Positions 1 to 6,584 of a stretch of DNA of 8,213 nucleotides are shown in pieces. The position numbers and the translations under genes are program-made. This DNA comes from Pseudomonadota bacterium. GTDB lineage: Bacteria; Pseudomonadota; Gammaproteobacteria; Burkholderiales; Ferrovaceae. The notes under the pieces were generated by a model. The model saw nothing but the letters and a program-made list of their open reading frames with translations, ran no database searches and had not been told where the DNA came from. The stretch lies in NCBI GenBank assembly GCA_021828745.1, contig JAJZDE010000058.1:1-8213 (forward strand). The letters run 5' to 3'. How positions within the stretch are numbered: position 1 is the first letter of the stretch; each line of letters starts with the position of its first letter.

Positions 1-688
1 TAGTGACGCGGTCACTGCCGATTCCCGCTTCGAGCAGGGCCTCCCGTACAGCATTGGCGCGTCGCTCGGACAGTTCCTGATTGTAATCATCGCTGCCCGT
101 ACTGTCAGTATAGCCTTCAACCAATACCTTGTACTTCGGGTACTGGTTGAGAAAACCAGCCAGTTTTTGCACGTTGTGCTTTCCGCCAGAAGACACCTGC
201 GCCTTGTCAGTACTGAACAATAAATCGCCGAGTGTCACCACCATGCCGCGTTTGGTTTCCTTGGCATTCAACTCCTTGAGTTGTTCTGCCTGTTGAGCCA
301 TGAGGACTTGGTCACGATCAGCTTCAGCCGTTCTTGCCGCCAACTGGACCTTGTCGCGTTGGGCAGTGGCGTTTCTGACTGCCAGTTCATCCGCTTTCCG
401 TTTGGCGGTTTCCAACGCAATTTCTGTTTTGCGTTTGGCTATGTAAGCCAGATGATCGACTGTGGAAGAACTTTCCCCCGTACTCAATGCATTGTCCGCC
501 TTGTCCAGAGACTCGCTGGCATCCTTCAATTCAGCCGGCGCCAGACTTGTGACCTGAGGGTTGGCTCGCGCACGTTCATAACTGCTCTGTGCTTCCGAGA
601 GATTTGAATTTTGCGACATCGAACTGCAACCAGAAAGAATTGTAGCGGCGGCAATCAGGGTCAGAGAAAAATATCGGTTTTTTTGCAT
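1..688 (-). CDS. OmpA-family peptidoglycan-binding lipoprotein with N-terminal DUF4398-like helices (3' end cut by window)
   Basis: The reading frame is open from ATG at 688 to the window edge: 229 codons, no stop, so the C-terminus is missing (perhaps 35-45 residues by family comparison). The start is chosen because GGAG (695-698) lies 6 bases upstream; an in-frame ATG at 700 overlaps that site and is less likely. Residues 1-20 are a signal peptide ending in lipobox LSGC, with Cys21 as the lipidation site; Ser at +2 favours the outer membrane. Residues 35-140 are Ala/Lys/Glu-rich helix, probably coiled coil, and residues 49-70 resemble the DUF4398 protein encoded just upstream. The OmpA C-terminal domain begins near residue 149. 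Its motif GYTDSTGSDDYNQ and SERRAN holds Asp195 and Arg210, spaced like the diaminopimelate-binding Asp/Arg pair of E. coli OmpA. Inferred role: tethering outer membrane to peptidoglycan. It is the last visible gene of a compact operon. Confidence 0.93.
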   Translation of the reverse strand, partial: MQKNRYFSLTLIAAATILSGCSSMSQNSNLSEAQSSYERARANPQVTSLAPAELKDASESLDKADNALSTGESSSTVDHLAYIAKRKTEIALETAKRKADELAVRNATAQRDKVQLAARTAEADRDQVLMAQQAEQLKELNAKETKRGMVVTLGDLLFSTDKAQVSSGGKHNVQKLAGFLNQYPKYKVLVEGYTDSTGSDDYNQELSERRANAVREALLEAGIGSDRVT

Positions 689-706
689 GATGAACTCCAT
701 GAATGA

Positions 707-1102
707 TTATTGGGCATTGCGATCTATTTCCTGGTGCAGTGCGCGGCTATCCTCCTGCACTGCGTCCGCTGCTTTCTTTGCCTGATTTGAACGCGCTATC
801 GCGACAGCCAACTCGGCATCGACTTGCGCTTCTTCCGCCAATTGCTTTGCAAGCACATAATTTTTCTCTACCATTGCCCGCTCGGCAGCATCCAGTTTCT
901 CTTTCGCAGACTTGAGTTGAAGCGGTGCATACTCGGTTCCTCCAGCGCTGCTCGCATTACTGACTGCGGTTTTGGAAATAGCCATCTGCGCCGTAGGCGG
1001 TGGAGTGCTCGCACAACCCGCCACCAGGATGGCAGCGCCCACGATCACGCCAATTCTGCGCAGTATTTGATTTGACTTTATGTAGTGAAAATTTCTCATC
1101 AT
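707..1102 (-). CDS. DUF4398 domain-containing lipoprotein
   Basis: This encodes 131 residues from ATG at 1102. That start is preferred because AAGGA (1110-1114) sits 7 bases upstream and gives a normal signal peptide; a GTG at 1126 would add eight residues that include the ribosome binding site. Residues 1-16 are the basic n-region, 17-29 the hydrophobic core, and the lipobox LVAGC makes Cys30 the lipidated residue; Ala at +2 favours the outer membrane. A Pro/Ser-rich linker (32-57) precedes a charged, alanine-rich helical region (58-131) with the DUF4398-type pattern APLQLKSAKEKLDAAERA. Such small periplasmic helical lipoproteins are commonly found next to OmpA-family genes; their biochemical role is unknown. 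The stop TAA ends 18 bases before the OmpA-like start, and the upstream micropeptide ends 4 bases before this start, so all three are probably co-transcribed and coupled. No odd features within the gene. Confidence 0.9.
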   Translation of the reverse strand: MMRNFHYIKSNQILRRIGVIVGAAILVAGCASTPPPTAQMAISKTAVSNASSAGGTEYAPLQLKSAKEKLDAAERAMVEKNYVLAKQLAEEAQVDAELAVAIARSNQAKKAADAVQEDSRALHQEIDRNAQ

Positions 1103-1106
1103 TTTT

Positions 1107-1181
1107 TCATCCTTTGAAATAAGCACTGCACAGAACCACGGTCAGGGTCAACACGACTCCTGAAGCCATAACTTTCAACAT
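1107..1181 (-). CDS. candidate 24-residue single-helix membrane micropeptide
   Basis: A short reading frame from ATG at 1181 to TGA at 1107-1109. It starts MLKVMASG, continues with an uninterrupted hydrophobic stretch (GVVLTLTVVLC, residues 8-18) and ends in SAYFKG, a size and shape fitting a single transmembrane helix with a short basic start. The ribosome binding site is excellent: a purine run GAGGAGAGG at 1187-1195, with AGGAG 8 bases from the ATG. The stop codon directly follows and overlaps the ribosome binding site region of the DUF4398 gene, leaving only 4 bases between stop and next start, the arrangement expected for translational coupling. I do not recognise a family. It may be a genuine small membrane protein of the envelope operon, or a leader peptide that opens the DUF4398 start site. 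The Cys18 context (VVLC) is a poor lipobox. Coding is inferred from signal strength and position only. Confidence 0.5.
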   Translation of the reverse strand: MLKVMASGVVLTLTVVLCSAYFKG

Positions 1182-1186
1182 AACGA

Positions 1187-1195
1187 CCTCTCCTC
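1187..1195 (-). promoter_or_regulatory. strong ribosome binding site of the micropeptide
   Basis: On the minus strand the purine run GAGGAGAGG ends 5 bases before ATG at 1181. Its AGGAG core has an 8-base spacer. It is the strongest Shine-Dalgarno match in the envelope operon, which is why translation of the otherwise easily overlooked 24-codon frame is credible. Confidence 0.6.
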
Positions 1196-1198
1196 ACC

Positions 1199-1210
1199 CC
1201 CGCGAACGGG
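1199..1210 (-). promoter_or_regulatory. small hairpin with UUCG loop in the mRNA leader
   Basis: On the minus strand the sequence CCCGTTCGCGGG can fold into a 4-base-pair all-GC stem with a UUCG loop. It lies a few bases upstream of the purine-rich ribosome binding site of the micropeptide. The closing pair is G-C, not the C-G pair of the extra-stable tetraloops, and there is no U tract, so it is not a terminator. It could shape accessibility of the leader or stabilise the 5' end of the message; it may also be chance. Confidence 0.3.
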
Positions 1211-1245
1211 CACGCGACCGTATTCACGAAAGTTTCTGGTATTCT

Positions 1246-1256
1246 GTTCAGCGAAC
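1246..1256. promoter_or_regulatory. short GTTC-AGC-GAAC palindrome
   Basis: GTTC at 1246-1249 and GAAC at 1253-1256 form a perfect 4-base inverted repeat around a 3-base centre, flanked by T on one side. It sits in the leader of the envelope operon, about 65 bases upstream of the micropeptide start. It could be a regulator half-site pair, but repeats this short are frequent by chance. Confidence 0.2.
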
Positions 1257-1303
1257 CTATCCGGAAAACACCGAACTTGGAGGGTCCATTTGACCTCTGT
1301 TTT

Positions 1304-1310
1304 GATATAG
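1304..1310 (-). promoter_or_regulatory. possible -10 element for the envelope operon
   Basis: On the minus strand CTATATC, followed by an AAAA-containing stretch, resembles a -10 hexamer and has the leading C typical of stress-sigma (RpoS-like) promoters. No good -35 hexamer lies 16-18 bases upstream; instead the palindrome at 1315-1330 occupies that position, as for an activator- or repressor-controlled promoter. It would give a 5' leader of about 120 bases before the micropeptide. The assignment rests on eye inspection only. Confidence 0.22.
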
Positions 1311-1314
1311 GGGC

Positions 1315-1330
1315 TGTACGTTAACCCACA
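1315..1330. promoter_or_regulatory. imperfect 16-bp palindrome, candidate operator
   Basis: TGTACGTTAACCCACA pairs at six of eight positions: the outer TGT/ACA and the central GTTAAC are perfect, with two mismatches between. It lies just upstream of the possible -10 element in the region where an operator for the envelope operon would be expected. I have an unverified impression that similar TGT-GTTA-ACA palindromes precede stress-related envelope genes in other proteobacteria. No regulator is encoded in the window. Confidence 0.35.
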
Positions 1331-1446
1331 TAACGACCAAGTTTTAATCTGGTGCGCACGATGAGATTACGAATCACCTGATGGAATTGAAAAACTTGCA
1401 GGCGCGAATGCCGCTCAATGGTCATGCCTTGGTTGTCTTGCCAAAC

Positions 1447-4400
1447 TTACGGGTGCTCGCTCTCAACGCTGATCAGCCCCACAGGAAAATCCGCCAGCAA
1501 TTCTGCGATGGACAGGCACCAACCAGACAACTGCTGATGCGGCTTCAATCCCTTCCCGGTAAAGACGCAGGTATATTGGTCATCGGAGCGATGAAAGGGC
1601 AGATCCACCGTTGTGTTCCCCCAAACCTTTTCTCCCAGAGGGAGCGTATCGGCATCGCTCAGCAATTGCGCGAAGAAACGTGGCGCCAGCGTAATGACCT
1701 TATGCCTGCCGTCAATACGGGCATAAGCGCACAAATGAACCGCGTGTTTTCCCTTGATGGGCAGTCGCAAATATTTCCCTTTCTGAAACACATCTGGCCA
1801 GCGCTTCCGTAATTCCAGCGCCGATCTTACGATCAGCAATTTGGCCCGCCCATCTTCCAAACCATCACATAACGCACGCACCCCTGCACTGCGTTGCTGC
1901 GACGTTTTGCTTTCGAGTTTCTGCAACGCATCGAGCATCCTTCGCCGGACGCCAAAGTCAACGGATCGCCGATTATCCGGATCCACCAGACTGAAATTCA
2001 ACAACTCGCAACCTTGATAAATATCTGGTACGCCTGGCACCGTAAACTTGATCAAGGTCTGTGACAGGCTGTTGAACATGCCCATCCGTGCAACCTGTCG
2101 CTGGAAAGGCAGGAAATCCGTCATGAATGAACTTTCCACGGGCGAATTGACCAGCGCATCGACAAACGCCAATACGGCATCCTCATAGGCCGTATTGGGA
2201 CTTATCCAACTGGTATGAACCTTGGCCTCACGCACTGCCTTGATCAGATAGTCCGCCAACCGGACCCCCAAGCCGGTGATTTCCTTTGCATCCGGTTTTC
2301 CTTGAGGCCAGACCCCCAACAAGGTCTGATAGATGAAATATTCATCGTTGGGCGTGGGTACCAACCGCCCATCCACCCTGCGTTTGAAGTTGCGGTTGGC
2401 AGATCGCCAGTGTCGCAACGCCAGCCGCCAGGCAGCCGGTATTTCGGACAATACATCGAGGCGAGCACGCACATCCTCGCTACGCTTGGTATCGTGCGTG
2501 GAAGTGGTTAACATCGCATGCGGCCAATTCAGTGCTCGAAACTGATTGGCTCGGTGGAATGCTGTCAGGGTCACCCCAAATTGACGCGGATCGCTACCGA
2601 CTTCGTTAAGTGACAGCAAGCGGTTATAGCGATAAGAACTGGTATCCTCCAGTCCTTTCGCCTTGACTGGACTGGTCACTTGCTGGAATTTCATGGTAAA
2701 TTCAAGCACTTTGTCGGCGTATGCGGGCAATTTTCCCTCGGCTGCGACAAGCGTAAGTACATCAAGTAAAAAATCAAAGATGCTGGTATCCGCGGCGGTA
2801 CTTCTGCGTTTGGCCTCCAGAGTTGCCTGCTCGATGTTGAGATGGTCTTCTGCCACCACTTCCCGTGCGTTGATGTAACCACGATATACCGGGAAGCAGG
2901 CGACGATTTCGGCCAATGCCGTACGCAATCCATTCAACGTGTAATCACAGGTATGACGGTCGGCTTCAGCGATTTTAGAGAGCAGGTTGGCCAATACATT
3001 CAACTCCCCGGACAGCGCAGTTTTGATGACAAGCCTCTTGGAATCGTAGAGCAGATCATCAAAATCGACATGTTCTCCAATGAAATTATTGTAAAGACGC
3101 GTCATACGCTCGGCGGCACCGGTCACCACAAACAACCCATTGACCAAATTAGTAAATTCGTATCCCGTGGTCCCATGCACTGGCCAATCGGCACGCAAAT
3201 TCTCATGGTTCGCCAGAATCTTTTCCACCACCACATAAGGTGCACGACCAACGCGTCTGCATTGTTCAACCAACTTGCAAAAATACGCCTTTGGGTCGTA
3301 CAGTCCGTCAGGATGATCCAGACGCAGGCCATCCAGTTTTCCTTCCTGAACCAGTCGCAGTAATAGTTGATGGGTCGCGTCGAAAACCTCGTCGTTTTCC
3401 ATACGCAGACCAGCCAGGTCATTGATATCGAAAAATCGCCGGTAATTGATTTCGTCCGAAGCCACTTGCCAGAAAGCCAGACGGTAAACTTGTGCTTCAA
3501 TCAAATTGTGAAGTCGATCAAAAGTAGCGGGTTCACCTGCCGTCCCGTTGAAGAATTTCAGGTTTTCTTCAATAAACCAAGTGATATCCGAAGAGCCTTC
3601 AACAAGACCGGCAAGATGGCGTTTATGAACTTCCTTGTCTCGTCTGCGCTCAACCTGACGCTCGAGCACACGCTCAGCACGGGAAGGAAGATTCTGGAAC
3701 GCAGTGACCAGACTCTGGTATTCCATCAATATCGGGTTGTCTTGCCCCAACCGTAGGCCCAGAGTATCGATGCGATACGCCATGATCTGTGGATATTCGG
3801 AGGGATCCACCGGAAAGCGATGCTCGTAATAATAAGTCGTGAATTCACCCCGGCCCGCATCAAAACACAATTTTAATTCGGCATTCTCCAATACCGTCCC
3901 ATAATGATCAGCCAATACCGGCAATACCACCTTGCCGCGCAACTCGGTTTTTGTCGGTGCCCAGTCAATATCGAAGAATCCGGCATAAACGGATGTTTGA
4001 CCATTTTCCAGAACATCCAGCCACCAGGCATTATCCCCCCCCTGAACGCCCATATGATTAGGCACGATGTCCAGCACTTGCCCCATGCCGTGTTCGGCGA
4101 GGGTAGCGCAAAGCAACTCAAACTCGGGGTATGTGCCAATCTCGGGATTCAACTGGTTGTGATCGATGATGTCGTAGCCGTGCCGACTTCCTGGACGCGC
4201 CTTGAGATACGGCGAGGCATACAGGTGTGAAATGCCCAGTGCGCTCAGGTAGGGAACGATTTCCCGTGCCTGGTTGAAAGTGAAATCACGATTGAATTGC
4301 AGACGATAGGTGGATAATGGAATATGCAAATTGTGTACTTGCGGTAGGTCGAACGGTTGTGGCAGTGCTTTCCCGGAGCCAACTCGTTCGGCGGTAATGG

Positions 4401-6570
4401 CCTCGACCATGTGCTTCAACCGCGAGTCGTCGCGCCATTCTTCCAGATTGATGATCAAACGCCGTCGCCAATTTGGATAGGCATCACGCGTGCTACCGGG
4501 CAAATTAACCTGATCCATCTGACCAAAAACGTCCTCGAGCCAGATCATCATCACCTGTGCCGGTGTTCTGGCCAGGAAGCGGTGCACCGAGCCCACCAAT
4601 TCCAGCGACATGTCTGGAGTGGCACCCGGATGCAAGTTGTCCCCCGCTTCCAGCATTCCCTCGCGTTCGAGGGCCATGAGCAAGGCAGCGCGGTCATTCA
4701 CGCGTTCCATCACCTGTTCCTGCCGCATATTTTCGCTGGGAAAGAGCCCTAGCGTCGTGCGTAGGTCAATATCCTGCCCATGCCAAAAACCGTAGAGGGT
4801 AGGCAAATCGTGGGTAGTCACCGTTACCAGAGACTGCACAGGATAGTCGGCAGGGGGGATAAACCCACCCTGTTCATCGCGTGAAAAAAACAGCACACGA
4901 TAAGACAAGATACCAACACGTTGCAATTGTTCGCGTAAATGATCAGGGACACTGCCCAGATCCTCCCCGATAACCAGACAACCGTTACGTTGGCTCTCCA
5001 GCATCAAGATACCAAGCAAGTCATCAAAAGGATAATTCACATAGGTGCCCGCCACGGCAACGTCATCGTGCGGAATCCAAAATAGCCGCATCAGTCCCAT
5101 GACATGATCGATACGCAACGCACCCATTGAACGCATATTGGCGCGCAGCATCTGAACAAAGGGCGCATAGGCCGCCGCACGCAAACGCTCTGGTATCCAT
5201 GGGGGTAATTCCCAATCCTGTCCGTTCGGATTGGAATAATCAGCCGGTGTACCGATACTGGCACCGAGCGCATAATCGCTCTGGTTAGCCCATACTTCCG
5301 CGCCACCGCGATTCACACCGACCGCCAGATCGCCATAAAGTCCAATGCTCAAACCCAGGTCCCGAGAAGTTTTGCCAACCGCATCGAGTTGCAGGGTCGC
5401 CAGCCACTGCTGGTATTCGTAATACTCGATCTGTTCCCAATGATCTTGCAAGAAATCGGCAATTTCCTGCGATGCAGGGTCGTGGTAAGCTTCCGGCCAT
5501 ACCGGCCAACCCCATATACTGATATCCTGCTCTTGAAAATGTGCCTGTAACGCTTCGAACAATGCATAGCGCCGCAGGCTTTCCGATCCACTCGATTGAA
5601 ATGCACGAAACTGCTGTCCACGTTCGCTATTCTCGTTCAGATGCCGTTTTCTGAAGTGCCGATACAAGCAGTTAAGTATCGTCTGCTTGACCACCATGAC
5701 TTGGGAATAATCGACCAGTTCCTCAGAACGTAGCGCACGTAAGCGGGCCTGAAACATTTCATCCGCAACCAAGGTGCGGGCTTCATCACATTCAGCAAAA
5801 TCTGCTACCGCTTCCAGGTCCAGATACAAGATATTGAGGAACAAACGACTTGATGGACTGTACGGGCTGGCATGGGCCGGATTGCCCGGAAATAAAGCAT
5901 GCAATGGATTAAGACCAATAATATCCATGCCTGCCTCACTGGCCAGTTCGACCATGAGGCGCAAGTCGGTAAAGTCGCCGATGCCCCAATTACGCTGGGA
6001 CCGCACTCCATAAAGTTGCAGCGCGGCCCCATGGATTCGCCCCCCATCAGCAAGTGCCTTGGGCTGGTAGCAAGTAGCAGGTGCAACAATCAGCGACATG
6101 CAGGTTTCCACACCATCGGGTGCACGCACTGTCAGTTGGTGGTAGCCTGGTTTCGGACAGGAGGGCAACTGCAGCAAGCCACGCTGGTACTGCCCGCCAT
6201 CGATCTGATGGCTGCCCGTGGCCTCAAGATCCGCCGGCCGGAACCCCCCCTCTTCACACATGCCATCTTCCTGCGTTAACTGCCATCGATACAAGTCAGC
6301 CCCGCACGTGGAAGGAAATGCAACCGGTACCGCAACGGTCTTTGTCACCGCTCGCACGACCCATACGGGCGGCAGCAAGTTACGCCATGACCGCGCTTCA
6401 TGTTCGGCCAGAATGGTGGGCAAATCGCCCTCCAACTTTACCCCCATCGCGGTGAGCAAGGCGCGTTGCGTGGCCGGATTGGTGTGACAGAAATCACCCT
6501 TCAGGTCTTGATAGTGCGGCGCGATGCCATACAAATCGGCAAGTTGTGCGAGCGCATCCTTGGGGTTCAT
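1447..6570 (-). CDS. malQ-treY: MalQ-TreY fusion: 4-alpha-glucanotransferase joined to maltooligosyltrehalose synthase
   Basis: This encodes 1707 residues from ATG at 6570, which overlaps the treZ stop (ATGA) and has AAGGA 9 bases upstream; an in-frame TTG at 6606 lacks such support. Residues 1-165 are the N-terminal domain of the long MalQ type. The GH77 barrel follows, with nucleophile Asp488 (ALRIDHV), acid/base Glu536 (GEDLG) and Asp588 (THDLPT). MalQ ends near 730 and a linker of about 17 residues leads to TreY, which opens at TYRLQF (754). The GH13 TreY part shows DIVPNHM (834-840), nucleophile Asp1085 (GLRLDHPDGL), acid/base Glu1116 (VVVEKIL), Asp1360 (STHDTKRSEDVRAR) and PGVPDIYQG (1512-1520). 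Both halves are full length with intact catalytic residues. Known chemistry: MalQ (EC 2.4.1.25) disproportionates maltodextrins; TreY (EC 5.4.99.15) isomerises the reducing-end alpha-1,4 bond to alpha,alpha-1,1. No signal peptide, so cytoplasmic. Similar fusions are, as I recall, annotated in some proteobacteria. Confidence 0.97.
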   Translation of the reverse strand: MNPKDALAQLADLYGIAPHYQDLKGDFCHTNPATQRALLTAMGVKLEGDLPTILAEHEARSWRNLLPPVWVVRAVTKTVAVPVAFPSTCGADLYRWQLTQEDGMCEEGGFRPADLEATGSHQIDGGQYQRGLLQLPSCPKPGYHQLTVRAPDGVETCMSLIVAPATCYQPKALADGGRIHGAALQLYGVRSQRNWGIGDFTDLRLMVELASEAGMDIIGLNPLHALFPGNPAHASPYSPSSRLFLNILYLDLEAVADFAECDEARTLVADEMFQARLRALRSEELVDYSQVMVVKQTILNCLYRHFRKRHLNENSERGQQFRAFQSSGSESLRRYALFEALQAHFQEQDISIWGWPVWPEAYHDPASQEIADFLQDHWEQIEYYEYQQWLATLQLDAVGKTSRDLGLSIGLYGDLAVGVNRGGAEVWANQSDYALGASIGTPADYSNPNGQDWELPPWIPERLRAAAYAPFVQMLRANMRSMGALRIDHVMGLMRLFWIPHDDVAVAGTYVNYPFDDLLGILMLESQRNGCLVIGEDLGSVPDHLREQLQRVGILSYRVLFFSRDEQGGFIPPADYPVQSLVTVTTHDLPTLYGFWHGQDIDLRTTLGLFPSENMRQEQVMERVNDRAALLMALEREGMLEAGDNLHPGATPDMSLELVGSVHRFLARTPAQVMMIWLEDVFGQMDQVNLPGSTRDAYPNWRRRLIINLEEWRDDSRLKHMVEAITAERVGSGKALPQPFDLPQVHNLHIPLSTYRLQFNRDFTFNQAREIVPYLSALGISHLYASPYLKARPGSRHGYDIIDHNQLNPEIGTYPEFELLCATLAEHGMGQVLDIVPNHMGVQGGDNAWWLDVLENGQTSVYAGFFDIDWAPTKTELRGKVVLPVLADHYGTVLENAELKLCFDAGRGEFTTYYYEHRFPVDPSEYPQIMAYRIDTLGLRLGQDNPILMEYQSLVTAFQNLPSRAERVLERQVERRRDKEVHKRHLAGLVEGSSDITWFIEENLKFFNGTAGEPATFDRLHNLIEAQVYRLAFWQVASDEINYRRFFDINDLAGLRMENDEVFDATHQLLLRLVQEGKLDGLRLDHPDGLYDPKAYFCKLVEQCRRVGRAPYVVVEKILANHENLRADWPVHGTTGYEFTNLVNGLFVVTGAAERMTRLYNNFIGEHVDFDDLLYDSKRLVIKTALSGELNVLANLLSKIAEADRHTCDYTLNGLRTALAEIVACFPVYRGYINAREVVAEDHLNIEQATLEAKRRSTAADTSIFDFLLDVLTLVAAEGKLPAYADKVLEFTMKFQQVTSPVKAKGLEDTSSYRYNRLLSLNEVGSDPRQFGVTLTAFHRANQFRALNWPHAMLTTSTHDTKRSEDVRARLDVLSEIPAAWRLALRHWRSANRNFKRRVDGRLVPTPNDEYFIYQTLLGVWPQGKPDAKEITGLGVRLADYLIKAVREAKVHTSWISPNTAYEDAVLAFVDALVNSPVESSFMTDFLPFQRQVARMGMFNSLSQTLIKFTVPGVPDIYQGCELLNFSLVDPDNRRSVDFGVRRRMLDALQKLESKTSQQRSAGVRALCDGLEDGRAKLLIVRSALELRKRWPDVFQKGKYLRLPIKGKHAVHLCAYARIDGRHKVITLAPRFFAQLLSDADTLPLGEKVWGNTTVDLPFHRSDDQYTCVFTGKGLKPHQQLSGWCLSIAELLADFPVGLISVESEHP

Positions 6571-6584
6571 GTTTGCGTTTCCTT
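6567..6584 (-). promoter_or_regulatory. ATGA stop/start overlap with ribosome binding site between treZ and malQ-treY
   Basis: On the minus strand AAGGA (6580-6584), lying inside the last codons of treZ, is followed after 9 bases by ATGA. ATG (6568-6570) opens malQ-treY and TGA (6567-6569) closes treZ. This decides the fusion start and predicts translational coupling, keeping TreZ and MalQ-TreY output linked. Confidence 0.85.

Larger units (their letters stand above)
1178..1338. repeat. 11-bp direct repeat, two copies 150 bp apart
   Basis: ACATAACGACC occurs at 1178-1188 and again at 1328-1338. On the minus strand each copy reads GGTCGTTATGT and contains an ATG that opens a 24-codon frame. 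Only the copy at 1178-1188 has a good ribosome binding site. Identity does not extend beyond 11 bases, so this may be a binding-site repeat, a trace of local duplication or chance. Confidence 0.35.
1182..1446. other. intergenic region between the trehalose and envelope operons
   Basis: These 265 bases carry no recognisable gene on either strand. Read on the minus strand it follows the malQ-treY stop without a clear rho-independent terminator: the only inverted match nearby is a 4-base TTGG/CCAA stem at about 1430-1445 with no T tract. Further along lie an imperfect GTTAAC-centred palindrome, a possible -10 element, a GTTC/GAAC palindrome and the leader hairpin, all of which fit a promoter and 5' leader for the envelope operon. 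The size and the change in gene function on either side suggest two separate transcription units. Confidence 0.6.

Noticed and set aside
1103..1126. GTG at 1126 as start of the DUF4398 gene
   Set aside because: It overlaps the micropeptide, has no ribosome binding site and places the real AAGGA site inside the coding region; ATG at 1102 gives a standard lipoprotein signal.
1257..1331. Minus-strand 24-codon frame from ATG at 1331, with an inner 10-codon frame from ATG at 1289
   Set aside because: The upstream ATG has no ribosome binding site and overlaps the palindrome and possible promoter; the inner ATG has AGAGG nearby but encodes only ten unremarkable residues.
1381..1812. Plus-strand frame of 143 codons starting in the intergenic gap
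   Set aside because: Most of it lies antisense to the end of TreY, it has no good ribosome binding site and its product has no recognisable domain; the TreY frame explains the openness.
2842..3363. Plus-strand frame of 173 codons, the longest antisense frame
   Set aside because: It lies wholly inside the TreY coding region with conserved GH13 motifs on the other strand; no domain or start signal supports it.
4330..4380. Possible assembly artefact or read-through joining two genes
   Set aside because: The frame is open on both sides, the linker has no stop or start signal, and the total length fits the sum of both enzymes, so a real fusion is the simpler reading.
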